DNA from: Psychrilyobacter piezotolerans
Lineage (GTDB): Bacteria > Fusobacteriota > Fusobacteriia > Fusobacteriales > Fusobacteriaceae
Length of the DNA: 64,000 nt
Direction: 5' to 3'
Assembly: GCF_003391055.1 (NCBI RefSeq)
Contig: NZ_QUAJ01000010.1
Location: 1-64,000 of the forward strand
In this document: piece by piece, positions 17,021 through 26,166 of the stretch
Position numbering within the stretch: position 1 is the first letter of the stretch
Layout of the letters: every line of letters starts with the position of its first letter
Notes under the pieces: model-generated
What the model saw: the letters and a program-made list of their open reading frames with translations, nothing else
The model's database searches: none
Told to the model about the DNA's origin: nothing
Made by a program: the position numbers and the translations under genes

Positions 17021-18640
17021 ATGATATATCTATACAAAAAAATTGCTTCAATCACTATATTTATCTATTTTTTAATTTGTATAACTTCAAAAGGAGAGGA
17101 TTCAATAAATGTGTTGTTTATTTCCTCTTTTGAAAAAAATATTCCCGCTACTGTTTCCCTTGAGAAAGGTCTTTCTAAGGCATTTAAAACAAGTTCACAG
17201 AAAGAGAATCTTTTTTTTGAGTATATGAATTCTCAGAAATTACAAAAAAAATCTTATTATTTTTATAGTGATTACCTGAAAGCAAAGTATTCAAATATTG
17301 AGTTTGACTATATTATCTGCTGGGGGTTTAATGCCATAGAGCTGCTTACTTCATCTAGAGATATTTTCCCAAATGCCAAAAGGGTCTTGCTTGAAGGATC
17401 AAAAAAAATTGTTAAAAAAGAACTTTTACTTGAAAGTGATCTGATAATTAAAAGCATACCAGATTATTCTTCCACAATGGAAGAAATTTTTAGAATAAAA
17501 GAAATAAAAAAAATTATTGTTATGGGGACCTCTGATAAACTAGGTCAAAATCGGGTTAATATACTAAAAAAAATTATATCCAACTTTGAGAAAAATATAG
17601 ACGTTGAATATTTACTGGATAAAAATATTAATGAGATAACTAAAAAACTTAGAATCCCAGATGATTACACAATTGCTTTTTACCTCTTAATGCATTCCGA
17701 TGGTTTCGGGAAAAAAATGACTCCCTATGAAGTTTCTGAAATAATATGCAGAGACTCAAATATTCCAGTATTTAGTTTTTGGGATCCTTTATTTGAAAGT
17801 GGTATTGTAGGAGGAGATTTAATTAATTTTGAAGTCATAGGAGAAAAAACAGGAAAACTTATTTTTTCAGAAGACAACAAAAATTACAAAGAGATATCCC
17901 CCATGAAGACTGTCTATGACTACAATTCATTGAAGAAATGGGAGATCGATGAGGATAAAATACCACCTTCTGCCACAATAGTCAATAAGCCACCGGATTT
18001 TTTTGTTAGATATAAAATGCAGATATTTATCTTTATACTGACTGTAATTTTTATCGTAATAATTACTTTTTTAATCTACAGACAGTATTTAATGAGAAAA
18101 ACAAATAAAAAATGTTTGGAATTATATGAGGAAATCCAAAAGAAAAACCAACAGCTAAATATAATTTCAGAACTTGATCCCCTTACCGGCTTAAAAAACA
18201 GAAGGGCTATTGATAAGATTATAAAAAATGAATTAGACAGAAACTCCAGATATGGTAACTTTATGAGTATTTTACTCATAGATGTGGATCATTTTAAAAA
18301 AATAAATGATATCTATGGTCATAATATAGGAGATAAAGTTTTATCTGAAATTTCCAAACTGTTAAAAGAAAATGTAAGATCAACAGACAGTATATCAAGG
18401 TGGGGGGGAGAAGAATTTTTGATTGTGGCTGCAAATACCAATCTTCAAGAGACTATGAAATTTAGCGAAAAAATAAGAAAAAAAATTGAAGAATTTGATT
18501 TTACTAAGGCTGAAAAGATAACTGTTAGTATTGGAATCGCTGAATACAGGACAGGGGAAACATTTAATAAATTATACGAAAGAGCTGATAAAGCTTTATA
18601 TTCTGCAAAAGGTAAAGGAAGAAACAGGATTGAATTTTAA
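17021..18640 (+). CDS. Diguanylate cyclase with periplasmic binding-protein-like sensor
   Basis: 539 residues. A signal-anchor at the N-terminus leads to a periplasmic segment (about 28-320). Motifs INVLFISSFEKNIPATVSLE, DYIICWGFNAIELL, and IPVFSFWDPLFESGIVGGDL resemble the ABC substrate-binding (PF04392-like) sensor found in some signalling proteins. One membrane helix (about 333-355) precedes a coiled coil and the GGDEF domain. The active site is GGEEF at about 462 and the RxxD inhibitory site is intact (RSTD, about 453). It should make cyclic di-GMP in response to a periplasmic ligand. The ligand is unknown. Confidence 0.85.
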   Translation: MIYLYKKIASITIFIYFLICITSKGEDSINVLFISSFEKNIPATVSLEKGLSKAFKTSSQKENLFFEYMNSQKLQKKSYYFYSDYLKAKYSNIEFDYIICWGFNAIELLTSSRDIFPNAKRVLLEGSKKIVKKELLLESDLIIKSIPDYSSTMEEIFRIKEIKKIIVMGTSDKLGQNRVNILKKIISNFEKNIDVEYLLDKNINEITKKLRIPDDYTIAFYLLMHSDGFGKKMTPYEVSEIICRDSNIPVFSFWDPLFESGIVGGDLINFEVIGEKTGKLIFSEDNKNYKEISPMKTVYDYNSLKKWEIDEDKIPPSATIVNKPPDFFVRYKMQIFIFILTVIFIVIITFLIYRQYLMRKTNKKCLELYEEIQKKNQQLNIISELDPLTGLKNRRAIDKIIKNELDRNSRYGNFMSILLIDVDHFKKINDIYGHNIGDKVLSEISKLLKENVRSTDSISRWGGEEFLIVAANTNLQETMKFSEKIRKKIEEFDFTKAEKITVSIGIAEYRTGETFNKLYERADKALYSAKGKGRNRIEF

Positions 18641-18680
18641 GAATTTATATTTTCTTTTGTCCTTGTGGAGGATCGGAGTT

Positions 18681-18719
18681 AAAAAAAAGACCAAATTATA
18701 AAATTTGGTCTTTTTTTTA
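18681..18719 (+). terminator. Terminator after the second diguanylate cyclase
   Basis: AAAGACCAAATT/AATTTGGTCTTT hairpin with long A- and T-runs. Confidence 0.9.
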
Positions 18720-18862
18720 TTTGTGTTGTAAAAAACACATCGATGTAGGAATAAAAAGAGATAGATGAATTGAAGTTATTGGCAATAAAAAAATTATATG
18801 TGGACTATAAAAAGGATAATTGTGCTTATAAATGAATATAGAGGTATCTAAGAGGTGATTTT

Positions 18863-21451
18863 ATGTTGATAAAGCTGGGAAGGTTCGTCAAAAGATTTCA
18901 TAGGACGATACTAATAGTATCCCTTGTTACAACAATAATAATGGGAGTATTTATGAGCAGGCTGCAGCTAAATATGCAGTTCATGGATATTTTGCCCAAG
19001 ACAGAAAGAACGGTTATAGCTTATAAAAATGCCCTGGAAAACTTCGATACCCTGGATTCCATTGTTGTGGCTGTGAATGGCAATGAAAGGGATATAAAAA
19101 AGTTTATAAAGGGTAGTGCTGAAGGAATCAAAGATATAGAAGGGATCAGAGGTGTCACTTATGAAAATCAGGTGGAATTCCTGGAGGGTAACGGTCTGCT
19201 TCTTACCAAAGAAAGGGACCTGAACAATATAAGGAGAGCTCTGACGGCCTCCAGTCTAAAAGATTTTTTTGGCGGTGTAAATGATAACTTTGAACAAAGC
19301 TATCTAGAGGAGTCCGACAGTGAAAAAGTGGATAAAGACAGGATGAAGCTTCTTAATTCTTTAAACCTACTGGAAGAGATCCTGGTTAAGATAAAGGAGG
19401 GTGACACCACCCCTGAGGATGCAAGAAGGTTTGTAAGGGGTGACAGGTACATGATTTCTCCAGATAAAAGCATGGGAATCCTACTTGTTAAATCTGGGGT
19501 GAGTATAGATGACTTTGAAAATGTAATCGGAGTGGTAAACCGTCTTGAAAACTATCTGGAGGAGAAGGCAAAAAAATACAATGTGGAAGTTGGGGTGACG
19601 GGGCTTCAGGTGTTGTCCAGGGATGAGATGGTAGTTTCTCAGAGAGATATGGAAGTTTCAAGTACGGCTTCCCTCATACTTATCCTGGTAATATTTATAA
19701 TGAGCTTCAAAATGATAAGGTACTCGGTCCTTGCCCTTGTTCCCTTAATATCTGGAATAATCTGGGCTATGGGGCTTACATACCTGATAATAGGGACCCT
19801 GAATATGATGACAGCCATGATGGGAGCCATCCTCATAGGATTGGGGATAGACTACTCCATCCATATAATCTCTTTGTTTCTTGAAGAGAGAGGAAGGGGA
19901 AAAGGTGTAGAGGAAGCTGTTTTGGCAATCTATTCCAAAATAATGAAGGGGGTCACAACAGGAGCAGCAACAACAGCAATAGGTTTTTTAATGTTTGCTT
20001 TCAGTGATTTTCCAGGGTTCAGTGAGTTCGGACTGGTGCTCAGCATGGGGATTATATGCACCCTTGTATCGGCAGTTTTGATTTTGCCCTCTCTTCTCCT
20101 GGTGTTTGGAGGGAAAACCAGGATAAAAAAAACAGAGAAAAGGGGATTTTTTTATAAGATGGAGGATCAGGTTATAAAAAAGAAGTGGAGTTCATTGGTG
20201 ACTGTGATCCTTCTTTTACTGCTGTTAGCAGTTAAAGCTGGGAGGGTTGAGTTTGAAAATGATATGCTCAAAATAGAACCTAAAAACCTGGAAAGTGTGG
20301 TGCTTAACAGAGAGATTATCGATAAATTTGATTTCAGTTCCGATAATACCATAGTGGTGTCCAAAACCCTGGAGGAGGCTCAGGAAGTTTTTGACAGGGC
20401 AGATGAACTGAAAACTATAGGGGTAATATCTTCGATTATAGATTATCTGCCCTCCAAAGAAAAACAGATGAAGAGGATGAAAGTCGCGAAAAAATTAAAA
20501 AAAGAAATTAAAGAGATTCCCGACAGAGAGATATATCCGGAAGGTATCACCCAGGAGCTTCTGAGACTGGAAGATAACCTTATAGAACTGGCAGACCTGG
20601 CATATATAGGGGGAGAAGAGGATCTCAGGATAAGATGTGACGAGATAGTGGACTCGGGTATCATCGGTAAGCTGGTATCTGGGGTAAATTTATACAGAGA
20701 GAATTTTGAAAGTTCCCAGGAAATATTCATAGGGGAACTCCAGAATATAATGAGAACCAGCAACAGCTCAAAAATTATAAATATTCAAGATCTTCCCGAT
20801 AAAGTGAAGGAAGATTATGTAGGGATGGACGGAACATATATAACAACATTTTATCCGAAACAGGATATCTGGAGAGCTGATTTTCAAAAGATACATATGA
20901 AGGAGATCGATAGTCTGAAAGAGGATGTAACAGGAAGTGTGAAGATATTTTTGAAAGTGATTGAAAAATCTGCAGAGGAGGGGAAAAAAGTACTGTTGTT
21001 GACAGTGTTTGCAATATATATGGTGCTGATTCTGGATTTTAAAAGTCTGAAATATGCAACTATAGCTATAATTCCTATGCTTTTTTCAGTTTTGGCTACC
21101 CTGGGAGTAATGGGATGGACTGGATTTAAATTTGATATGGTGAATATAATAGGTGTTCCTCTCATCATAGGTATAGGTGTAGATGACGGGGTTCATATTA
21201 TCCACAGATATCTGAGAGAAAAGGATATTTTTACAGCAGTAAGAAGCAGCGGAAAGGCGGTTACCCTGACTACCATGACAACAATAGCTGCTTTCGGTAC
21301 CCTTATGTTTGCAAGGTACAGGGGGTTTGTGCACTTTGGTATTCTGCTGATTATGGGAGTGGGGTTTGCCTATATATTAACGATAACCTTCCTTGTGAGT
21401 TTAGTTTCTGTAGTGGACAAGATAGAAGATAAAGGTGGTGATGATCTATGA
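18863..21451 (+). CDS. RND/MMPL-family transporter
   Basis: 862 residues in the standard RND two-half plan. An N-terminal helix and periplasmic loop are followed by a helix bundle (about 265-425) with GAILIGLGIDYSIHIISLFL. A second periplasmic domain precedes the last bundle (about 710-855) with GVPLIIGIGVDDGVHIIHRY. The GxGxDYxIH and GxGVDDGVHI motifs carry the proton-relay acids. It overlaps the next gene by 4 bp and forms an operon with a LolA-like periplasmic protein and an outer-membrane barrel. Together these suggest transport of a lipid or hydrophobic molecule across the envelope. The cargo is not known. Confidence 0.85.
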   Translation: MLIKLGRFVKRFHRTILIVSLVTTIIMGVFMSRLQLNMQFMDILPKTERTVIAYKNALENFDTLDSIVVAVNGNERDIKKFIKGSAEGIKDIEGIRGVTYENQVEFLEGNGLLLTKERDLNNIRRALTASSLKDFFGGVNDNFEQSYLEESDSEKVDKDRMKLLNSLNLLEEILVKIKEGDTTPEDARRFVRGDRYMISPDKSMGILLVKSGVSIDDFENVIGVVNRLENYLEEKAKKYNVEVGVTGLQVLSRDEMVVSQRDMEVSSTASLILILVIFIMSFKMIRYSVLALVPLISGIIWAMGLTYLIIGTLNMMTAMMGAILIGLGIDYSIHIISLFLEERGRGKGVEEAVLAIYSKIMKGVTTGAATTAIGFLMFAFSDFPGFSEFGLVLSMGIICTLVSAVLILPSLLLVFGGKTRIKKTEKRGFFYKMEDQVIKKKWSSLVTVILLLLLLAVKAGRVEFENDMLKIEPKNLESVVLNREIIDKFDFSSDNTIVVSKTLEEAQEVFDRADELKTIGVISSIIDYLPSKEKQMKRMKVAKKLKKEIKEIPDREIYPEGITQELLRLEDNLIELADLAYIGGEEDLRIRCDEIVDSGIIGKLVSGVNLYRENFESSQEIFIGELQNIMRTSNSSKIINIQDLPDKVKEDYVGMDGTYITTFYPKQDIWRADFQKIHMKEIDSLKEDVTGSVKIFLKVIEKSAEEGKKVLLLTVFAIYMVLILDFKSLKYATIAIIPMLFSVLATLGVMGWTGFKFDMVNIIGVPLIIGIGVDDGVHIIHRYLREKDIFTAVRSSGKAVTLTTMTTIAAFGTLMFARYRGFVHFGILLIMGVGFAYILTITFLVSLVSVVDKIEDKGGDDL

Positions 21452-22170
21452 ATAGAGTGGTGATGTTTTTTCTGGCTACCATAAGTATATCGGTTTTTGC
21501 AGGAGACGCATCTGAAATACTTCAAAATATGAAAGATGCCCAGGATTATAAAACCTCAAGGGCGGCATATGCGATGATTATAGAAAACAAGGGTAAAACA
21601 ACTACCATGGAATTTGAAGGGTACCACAAAAAAGGGGAAAAGGATCTGCAACTTATGAGATTTACCTCTCCACCCAGGATCGAGGATACGGCAATCCTCA
21701 TAAAGGGGGAAAAAATCTGGTATTACAATAAGAGGAGCAACAGGGTCAGACTCCTGTCAAAGAGCGCAAAAAAGGGAAGTATGATGGGATCGACCTTCAG
21801 CTACAATGATCTTAATATTGATTATGTGGAGGATTTTACCGGAGAGATCTTAGAGGATGAAAAAGATCACTATATACTTAAGATCTACCCGGTGGACAGG
21901 GAAAGAAACTATAGATATATAGTTGCCAGAGTCAATAAAGAAAATTTTATTGAAGAAAGGTTGGAATATTATGACAAAAATGAAGTAAGGTACAAGGTAA
22001 TGGTCACTGAAAACGTTAAACAGGTGAAGGATCGGTGGACTGCCATTAGAGTGATTATGACGGATTTAATAAGTGGCAAAATAACACGGATAGAAACTCA
22101 TGAGAAAAGCCTGGATTTTGATTTTGAGATGGAGGATTCGGAATTTTCTGAAAAAAATCTAAAGAAATAG
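21448..22170 (+). CDS. LolA-like outer-membrane lipoprotein-sorting family protein
   Basis: 240 residues with a signal peptide (MNRVVMFFLATISISVFAGD). The mature sequence matches the family annotated as 'outer membrane lipoprotein-sorting protein': MKDAQDYKTSRAAYAMIIEN, then DLQLMRFTSPPRIEDTAILI, and IWYYNKRSNRVRLLSKSAKK. The expected fold is an open beta-barrel that carries acyl chains. It starts inside the RND gene's last codons (ATGA overlap) and precedes the beta-barrel gene by 12 bp, so the three proteins probably work as one envelope system. This is not the housekeeping LolA. Confidence 0.85.
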   Translation: MNRVVMFFLATISISVFAGDASEILQNMKDAQDYKTSRAAYAMIIENKGKTTTMEFEGYHKKGEKDLQLMRFTSPPRIEDTAILIKGEKIWYYNKRSNRVRLLSKSAKKGSMMGSTFSYNDLNIDYVEDFTGEILEDEKDHYILKIYPVDRERNYRYIVARVNKENFIEERLEYYDKNEVRYKVMVTENVKQVKDRWTAIRVIMTDLISGKITRIETHEKSLDFDFEMEDSEFSEKNLKK

Positions 22171-22182
22171 GAGGAGATTACC

Positions 22183-23223
22183 ATGAAAATTGCTGCTCCT
22201 GTCATCTTGTTTTTAGCTGTTACAATCTCAATATTTTCTCTGGATTTGAATACAGAATTAAAATATCAGGGGTTTGACAGCCAAAGATACCCTTTTGAAG
22301 ACGAGGCAGTTGGTAGAATTGTGTTAAAAGATGATAAACAAGAACATTATTCCTTTTTTCTGGAGTATAGGTTTGGGGATGGTGTGGACAGAGTTGATGC
22401 TGCTCAGTTAAAATTCATGACAGCTAAAACCGATTTGGAGATCGGTAGAAATAGAATAGGATGGGGAACCGGATACAACTTCAACCCGACAGATATATTC
22501 AACGATCTCCCCCTGGGAGCGGCATATGATCCGACCTATGTAAAAAGAGGAAGGGACAGCATAATATTGACTAGATATATCAAAGACAGTGCCCTGCAGG
22601 GGATATACGCAGCAAAAGACGGCTCGGACAGGGATGAGGAATACGGGATAAAATACAAGACCACCATTTCAGAATACGATATAGATCTTTTATATATTCA
22701 TAAGGGGAAAAGAGCAGCAGAATGGGGGGAACTTGAAGACAAGGACGATATAATAGGAGGAGATCTCAGTTTCAGCATACCTTACCTGGATTACGGAATC
22801 TGGCTGGAGGGAGCCTACTACCTTCAGAAAGAAGAGTTAGTCTACATTACCGGTATAGACAACTACTTTAGAGAGAAATACCGTGTGGTGGTGGAGTATC
22901 TTTATCACGGGCTGGGTGAAGGTGAAAAAGAAAATTACAATATCAACAGGATACTTGCAGGACAGCTGGCGGGTAGAAATTACCTAATGCCTTCTCTTAC
23001 CTATGAATATTCCGAAAAACTTATACTCACAGGATATTCTTTCGTGAATATGGATGATTACAGCTATTCATTGGGAGCAACTATCACTTATTTCTACAAT
23101 AATAATATAGACATTAATCTTATTCCTTTTTATATAGGAGGGAAGACCGGAAGTGAATATGGTATTCTTGCAGAAGAGATTGGGAACTTTGGGATAACAG
23201 CTGTAGTGAGGGTGATGTTTTAA
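22183..23223 (+). CDS. Outer-membrane beta-barrel protein of the RND operon
   Basis: 346 residues. A signal peptide (MKIAAPVILFLAVTISIFS) is followed by alternating amphipathic strands and many aromatic residues. The protein ends in RVMF, with the terminal Phe usual for outer-membrane barrels. The segment IGRNRIGWGTGYNFNPTDIF resembles DUF1302-type porin-like proteins found beside RND/LolA-like pairs. GGAGGAG precedes the start. It is likely the outer-membrane part of the three-gene transporter or lipid-handling system. The exact family is uncertain. Confidence 0.75.
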   Translation: MKIAAPVILFLAVTISIFSLDLNTELKYQGFDSQRYPFEDEAVGRIVLKDDKQEHYSFFLEYRFGDGVDRVDAAQLKFMTAKTDLEIGRNRIGWGTGYNFNPTDIFNDLPLGAAYDPTYVKRGRDSIILTRYIKDSALQGIYAAKDGSDRDEEYGIKYKTTISEYDIDLLYIHKGKRAAEWGELEDKDDIIGGDLSFSIPYLDYGIWLEGAYYLQKEELVYITGIDNYFREKYRVVVEYLYHGLGEGEKENYNINRILAGQLAGRNYLMPSLTYEYSEKLILTGYSFVNMDDYSYSLGATITYFYNNNIDINLIPFYIGGKTGSEYGILAEEIGNFGITAVVRVMF

Positions 23224-23327
23224 AAGTATCTTACTAATAATCTATAGTAGTAATTATTAAAATTTAAGAAAATTCAGAAGAGGATCCTTTATTTATTTCG
23301 GTGAAATTTAAACAAAAAATATGTATA

Positions 23328-23370
23328 TAAAAAGCCACTATCTAGGAAGACTCCCAACATAGTGGCTGTA
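23328..23370 (-). terminator. Desulfoferrodoxin gene terminator
   Basis: AGCCACTAT/ATAGTGGCT hairpin followed on the minus strand by a T-run. Confidence 0.8.
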
Positions 23371-23404
23371 AAATATTTATTTATAGATGACCAGGTTTTT
23401 AATG

Positions 23405-23791
23405 TTAAAATCCTGCCTTCCAATACCCGTGTAAATTACAATATGCTTTAGCTTCTACTTTTTCTCCTGAACATGTTTTGAAAATAACTTTAGGCTCGTC
23501 TCCAGGTTTTAAAAATGCAGTAGTTACCCAACAATCATCAACAATTAATTCAATCCATTCAATGTAGTGATCTTCTGTCATAGGATGAAGAGTTTCACCA
23601 ACTTGAACTTCAAATCCACCCTCTATCTTAGTTATAACCGGGACATGCTTTTCAACTGCAGCATCTGTTGTGTTTTCCACCTGACGCACCATCTCCTGAT
23701 CACAACAACTTAAAGTACCTCCCGCTTCGTGGTATACCTTGGTAATGATTCCACAGACTTTACATTTATAAACCTCAAATAATTTTGCCAT
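23405..23791 (-). CDS. dfx: Desulfoferrodoxin (superoxide reductase, 2Fe type)
   Basis: Reduces superoxide to hydrogen peroxide without making oxygen, which suits an anaerobe. 128 residues, the usual length. The rubredoxin-like centre I ligands are Cys10, Cys13, Cys29 and Cys30. The catalytic centre II ligands are His49, His69, His75, Cys118 and His121, with the Glu47-Lys48 pair in front of His49. All are present, so the enzyme should be active. Start has GGGAGG. It is a single-gene unit; electrons would come from a rubredoxin encoded elsewhere. Confidence 0.95.
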   Translation of the reverse strand: MAKLFEVYKCKVCGIITKVYHEAGGTLSCCDQEMVRQVENTTDAAVEKHVPVITKIEGGFEVQVGETLHPMTEDHYIEWIELIVDDCWVTTAFLKPGDEPKVIFKTCSGEKVEAKAYCNLHGYWKAGF

Positions 23792-23977
23792 ATTTACCTC
23801 CCTGTTTAAATTATGATAAATATTTATACTGGCAAAATCATAAAACTCCTTTTTTTTTATCTCTCATTGTGAGGTTTTTTCGAAAAATCAAAAGATTTAC
23901 TTGTATTAAAAGAAAGGAGATTTTGATTTAACCCATCAAAATCCCCTTTTATAATTGTTGCACTATGCTCTATGACA

Positions 23978-24328
23978 TCATAGTTTAACTCCGTAGTGAT
24001 TTAGAACAATGATCATCAGCCAGTAGCATAAAAGAGTAACGCCAATGGAAATTACCATACTGAGGTAAAAATGCAACCCTTGTTTCAACAGCAGTGGCAA
24101 CACCACAAAAAAAGCCATGGAAGGTAAAACGAGCCAAAAAATACCTGATGACAAGGCGCTGACCTTCATGATGTCCTTGGTGTCTATATAGACCCACAAC
24201 ATTGCCAGTATTGAGAGTAATGGAATAGATGCCAGTAAAGCTCCAATAAGAGAACTTCTTTTGGCACTTTCGGAGATTACTACAATTAAAAATGATGTAA
24301 CAGCAATTTTAACCAGATAGTAAGCCAA
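23978..24328 (-). CDS. DUF3147-family membrane protein (TTG start)
   Basis: 116 residues with four hydrophobic segments: YYLVKIAVTSFLIVVISESA, SSLIGALLASIPLLSILAML and two more. The SAKRSS segment after helix 1 and the length match DUF3147 proteins, whose function is not known. The start is TTG at 24328, one base after the stop of a 25-codon ORF, with AGGAGG inside the end of that ORF. This suggests translational coupling. A gap of 150 bp separates it from DUF503 upstream on the same strand. Confidence 0.7.
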   Translation of the reverse strand: MAYYLVKIAVTSFLIVVISESAKRSSLIGALLASIPLLSILAMLWVYIDTKDIMKVSALSSGIFWLVLPSMAFFVVLPLLLKQGLHFYLSMVISIGVTLLCYWLMIIVLNHYGVKL

Positions 24329-24406
24329 TTAGCACCTCCTAACTTTGGTTTCTTTATTTAAATGAGACTCCCAAAGTTTTTTTAACGATTCTTCTGTATT
24401 TTTCAT
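24329..24406 (-). CDS. 25-residue ORF coupled to the DUF3147 gene
   Basis: Encodes MKNTEESLKKLWESHLNKET plus five residues. It has an ATG with TAGGAG 8 bp upstream. Its last codons (AGG AGG TGC TAA) form the ribosome site of the following TTG-started gene. It is a hydrophilic helix with no known family. It could be a true small protein or a device that loads ribosomes onto the next gene. Confidence 0.5.
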   Translation of the reverse strand: MKNTEESLKKLWESHLNKETKVRRC

Positions 24407-24479
24407 AAAACAACTCCTATCAAATTCTCGATATAATCACACTAAGTGTATACCCCAAAATTTGACAGAAAGCAATTTA

Positions 24480-24767
24480 CTAATACTTATCGAGATATCG
24501 AGATATCTCTACTATCTCCTCCGGACAGTTCTCCAGAAAAAAATCTATCATCTTTCCCTGGATATCCAGAGCAGATTTCTGGCTGGCCGATACAAGGACA
24601 AAGGCAACCATTCCCCTGTTCTTTACATCCTGAAGTCCCACTTCGGTCAGCTGGATCTTAAATCTTTTTAAAAATTTATCCTTAAGACTTCTCATGACCA
24701 TTCTTTTGTCCTTGAGAGATTTGGCCCAGGGAACTCTTATTTCTATCTGTACAGCTGCAACATACAT
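24480..24767 (-). CDS. DUF503-family protein (YlxP-like)
   Basis: 95 residues. The beginning MYVAAVQIEIRVPWAKSLKD and the following KRMVMRSLKDKF are the family hallmark, with a ferredoxin-like fold expected. Relatives are small cytoplasmic proteins often near translation or ribosome-assembly genes. Function is not defined. AAGGAA precedes the ATG. It is on the same strand as the DUF3147 unit downstream. Confidence 0.85.
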   Translation of the reverse strand: MYVAAVQIEIRVPWAKSLKDKRMVMRSLKDKFLKRFKIQLTEVGLQDVKNRGMVAFVLVSASQKSALDIQGKMIDFFLENCPEEIVEISRYLDKY

Positions 24768-24831
24768 AGCATCATTTCCTTTTTATAGAACCTTCATAAT
24801 AAACCACAGATCTCCTAAAGTCCAATTTCGG

Positions 24832-25107
24832 TTAGCTGTAGCTTAGAATCTCTTTACATCTTATATCCAGATCAAAGGTATTTTTTTGATCATCAAAAAG
24901 ATTGTTAAAATTTTCTATGGCTCTTATAAGTTTTTTAAATCTATCACTTGTATGATCTGTGGAATTAACCGCTAAATAAAGCTCATACATATTATTGTCA
25001 AAACTTTCTAAAATTGCATTATCAAATTCTGTGTCCTGCATAGTATAAATGTGACCTTCATATTCATAATCCAGTGTTTCTTTCCAATGCTGTTCTTTAT
25101 TATTCAT
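24832..25107 (-). CDS. Hypothetical acidic protein
   Basis: 91 residues, acidic, no signal or membrane segment. It contains LDYEYEGHIYTMQDTEFDNA. I do not recognise a family. The start has a clear CGGAGG, and the codon use is like its neighbours, so it is probably a real gene. It sits 64 bp before DUF503 on the same strand and may be co-transcribed. Confidence 0.55.
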   Translation of the reverse strand: MNNKEQHWKETLDYEYEGHIYTMQDTEFDNAILESFDNNMYELYLAVNSTDHTSDRFKKLIRAIENFNNLFDDQKNTFDLDIRCKEILSYS

Positions 25108-25309
25108 CTTATTACCTCCGTTTTATTATTTTGAAGTTCAAGTATCTCCTATTTTCTTACGTGATCTTATTTTCTTTAAAACTGCAAAAATTCCTTTTTT
25201 TAAAGTTTAAATTATAAAAAAATTATTTTGTTTATTAATCTCCGTGGATCCTTTTACAGCAATTACTTTTCATTTAATCATAATATGAATATACTATTCA
25301 TATAGCAGA

Positions 25310-25352
25310 AAAGAGGTTTATTGAGTGCTCTACAGCACTTAATAAACCTCTT
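25310..25352. terminator. Terminator after yczE-like gene 1
   Basis: Perfect ~19-bp stem AAGAGGTTTATTGAGTGCT with CTAC loop. The T-run is weak but present on the minus strand. Confidence 0.75.
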
Positions 25353-25383
25353 ATAAGAATATCTAAACAGTCCTTGTTCTTTT

Positions 25384-26040
25384 TTACTTATCTGCTAGGT
25401 ATCTTTTCAATGAAATAACTTCACTTTTTATATCCCGGTGAACTACCGATTTCACATCAAATTTAAAGAGTTTAAAAACTCCCTGAATAAAACTCCCTGT
25501 GAAGAGGGCAGTGATAACAGTTCCTACTCCTGCATATCCTCCCATAAGATAACCTGCACCCAAGACGCTGATTTCAATTATATTTCTCACAGTTCCTACT
25601 GGAAGCTTGGTTTTTTTAGTGAGAGCAACCATAAGTGCATCTCTGGGACCACATCCGAGACCGGTAGAGATATAGAGGTAGCATCCTACACTGAGTATAA
25701 AAATCCCCAAAAACATCATAAAAATTCCTACGGTTATACCGGTGCCTTGAGGAACTATGTCCAGGTAGAGGATCAGGTCCATAAAGGTCCCCAAAAAAAT
25801 AATATTCAATATACTTCCGCTGCCTATTCTCTCTCCCAGAAAAAAATCCAGAGTTATAACTATAAGTCCGACAAAGATACTGGCCTGGCCTATTGTAATG
25901 CTGCTAACCTTGGATATCCCCTGATGAAGTACATCCCACGGAGAAAATCCCAGATCAGATTTAATAATAATTATTATCCCTAAGGAACAAACAAATAAAC
26001 CTAAAAATAATTTTAAGTATTTTAACACCTCTTTTTTCAT
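25384..26040 (-). CDS. YczE/YitT-type membrane protein, copy 1
   Basis: 218 residues with about five membrane helices. The opening KYLKLFLGLFVCSLGIIIII and the SDLGFSPWDVLHQGIS motif mark the YczE/YyaS/YitT family. STGLGCGPRDALMVALTKKT is a second conserved block. These are inner-membrane proteins of unknown substrate, often next to XRE regulators. The ATG at 26040 has GGAGG upstream and matches the paralogue's start; the longer frame is not used. It is divergent from the XRE-cupin gene across a palindromic operator. It is very close in sequence to copy 2 (27006-27662). Confidence 0.85.
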   Translation of the reverse strand: MKKEVLKYLKLFLGLFVCSLGIIIIIKSDLGFSPWDVLHQGISKVSSITIGQASIFVGLIVITLDFFLGERIGSGSILNIIFLGTFMDLILYLDIVPQGTGITVGIFMMFLGIFILSVGCYLYISTGLGCGPRDALMVALTKKTKLPVGTVRNIIEISVLGAGYLMGGYAGVGTVITALFTGSFIQGVFKLFKFDVKSVVHRDIKSEVISLKRYLADK

Positions 26041-26056
26041 GATTCTACCTCCTGGT

Positions 26057-26166
26057 TTTACACTAAAACATATTTTTGTATTATATAGTGTCCTTTTTGC
26101 AAGTATAGCATACAAAAATATTTTGTGCTATACTAAATTATATAAAAATTTAAGGAGTAAGTTATT
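26057..26166. promoter_or_regulatory. Divergent promoter/operator of yczE copy 1 and XRE-cupin gene
   Basis: Contains TATAGCATACAAAA and TTTTGTGCTATA arms (26104-26132), an imperfect palindrome that also holds a likely -10 (TATACT). The region aligns over about 75 bp with the upstream region of yczE copy 2 (27675-27760), so the regulator may bind both. Confidence 0.6.
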
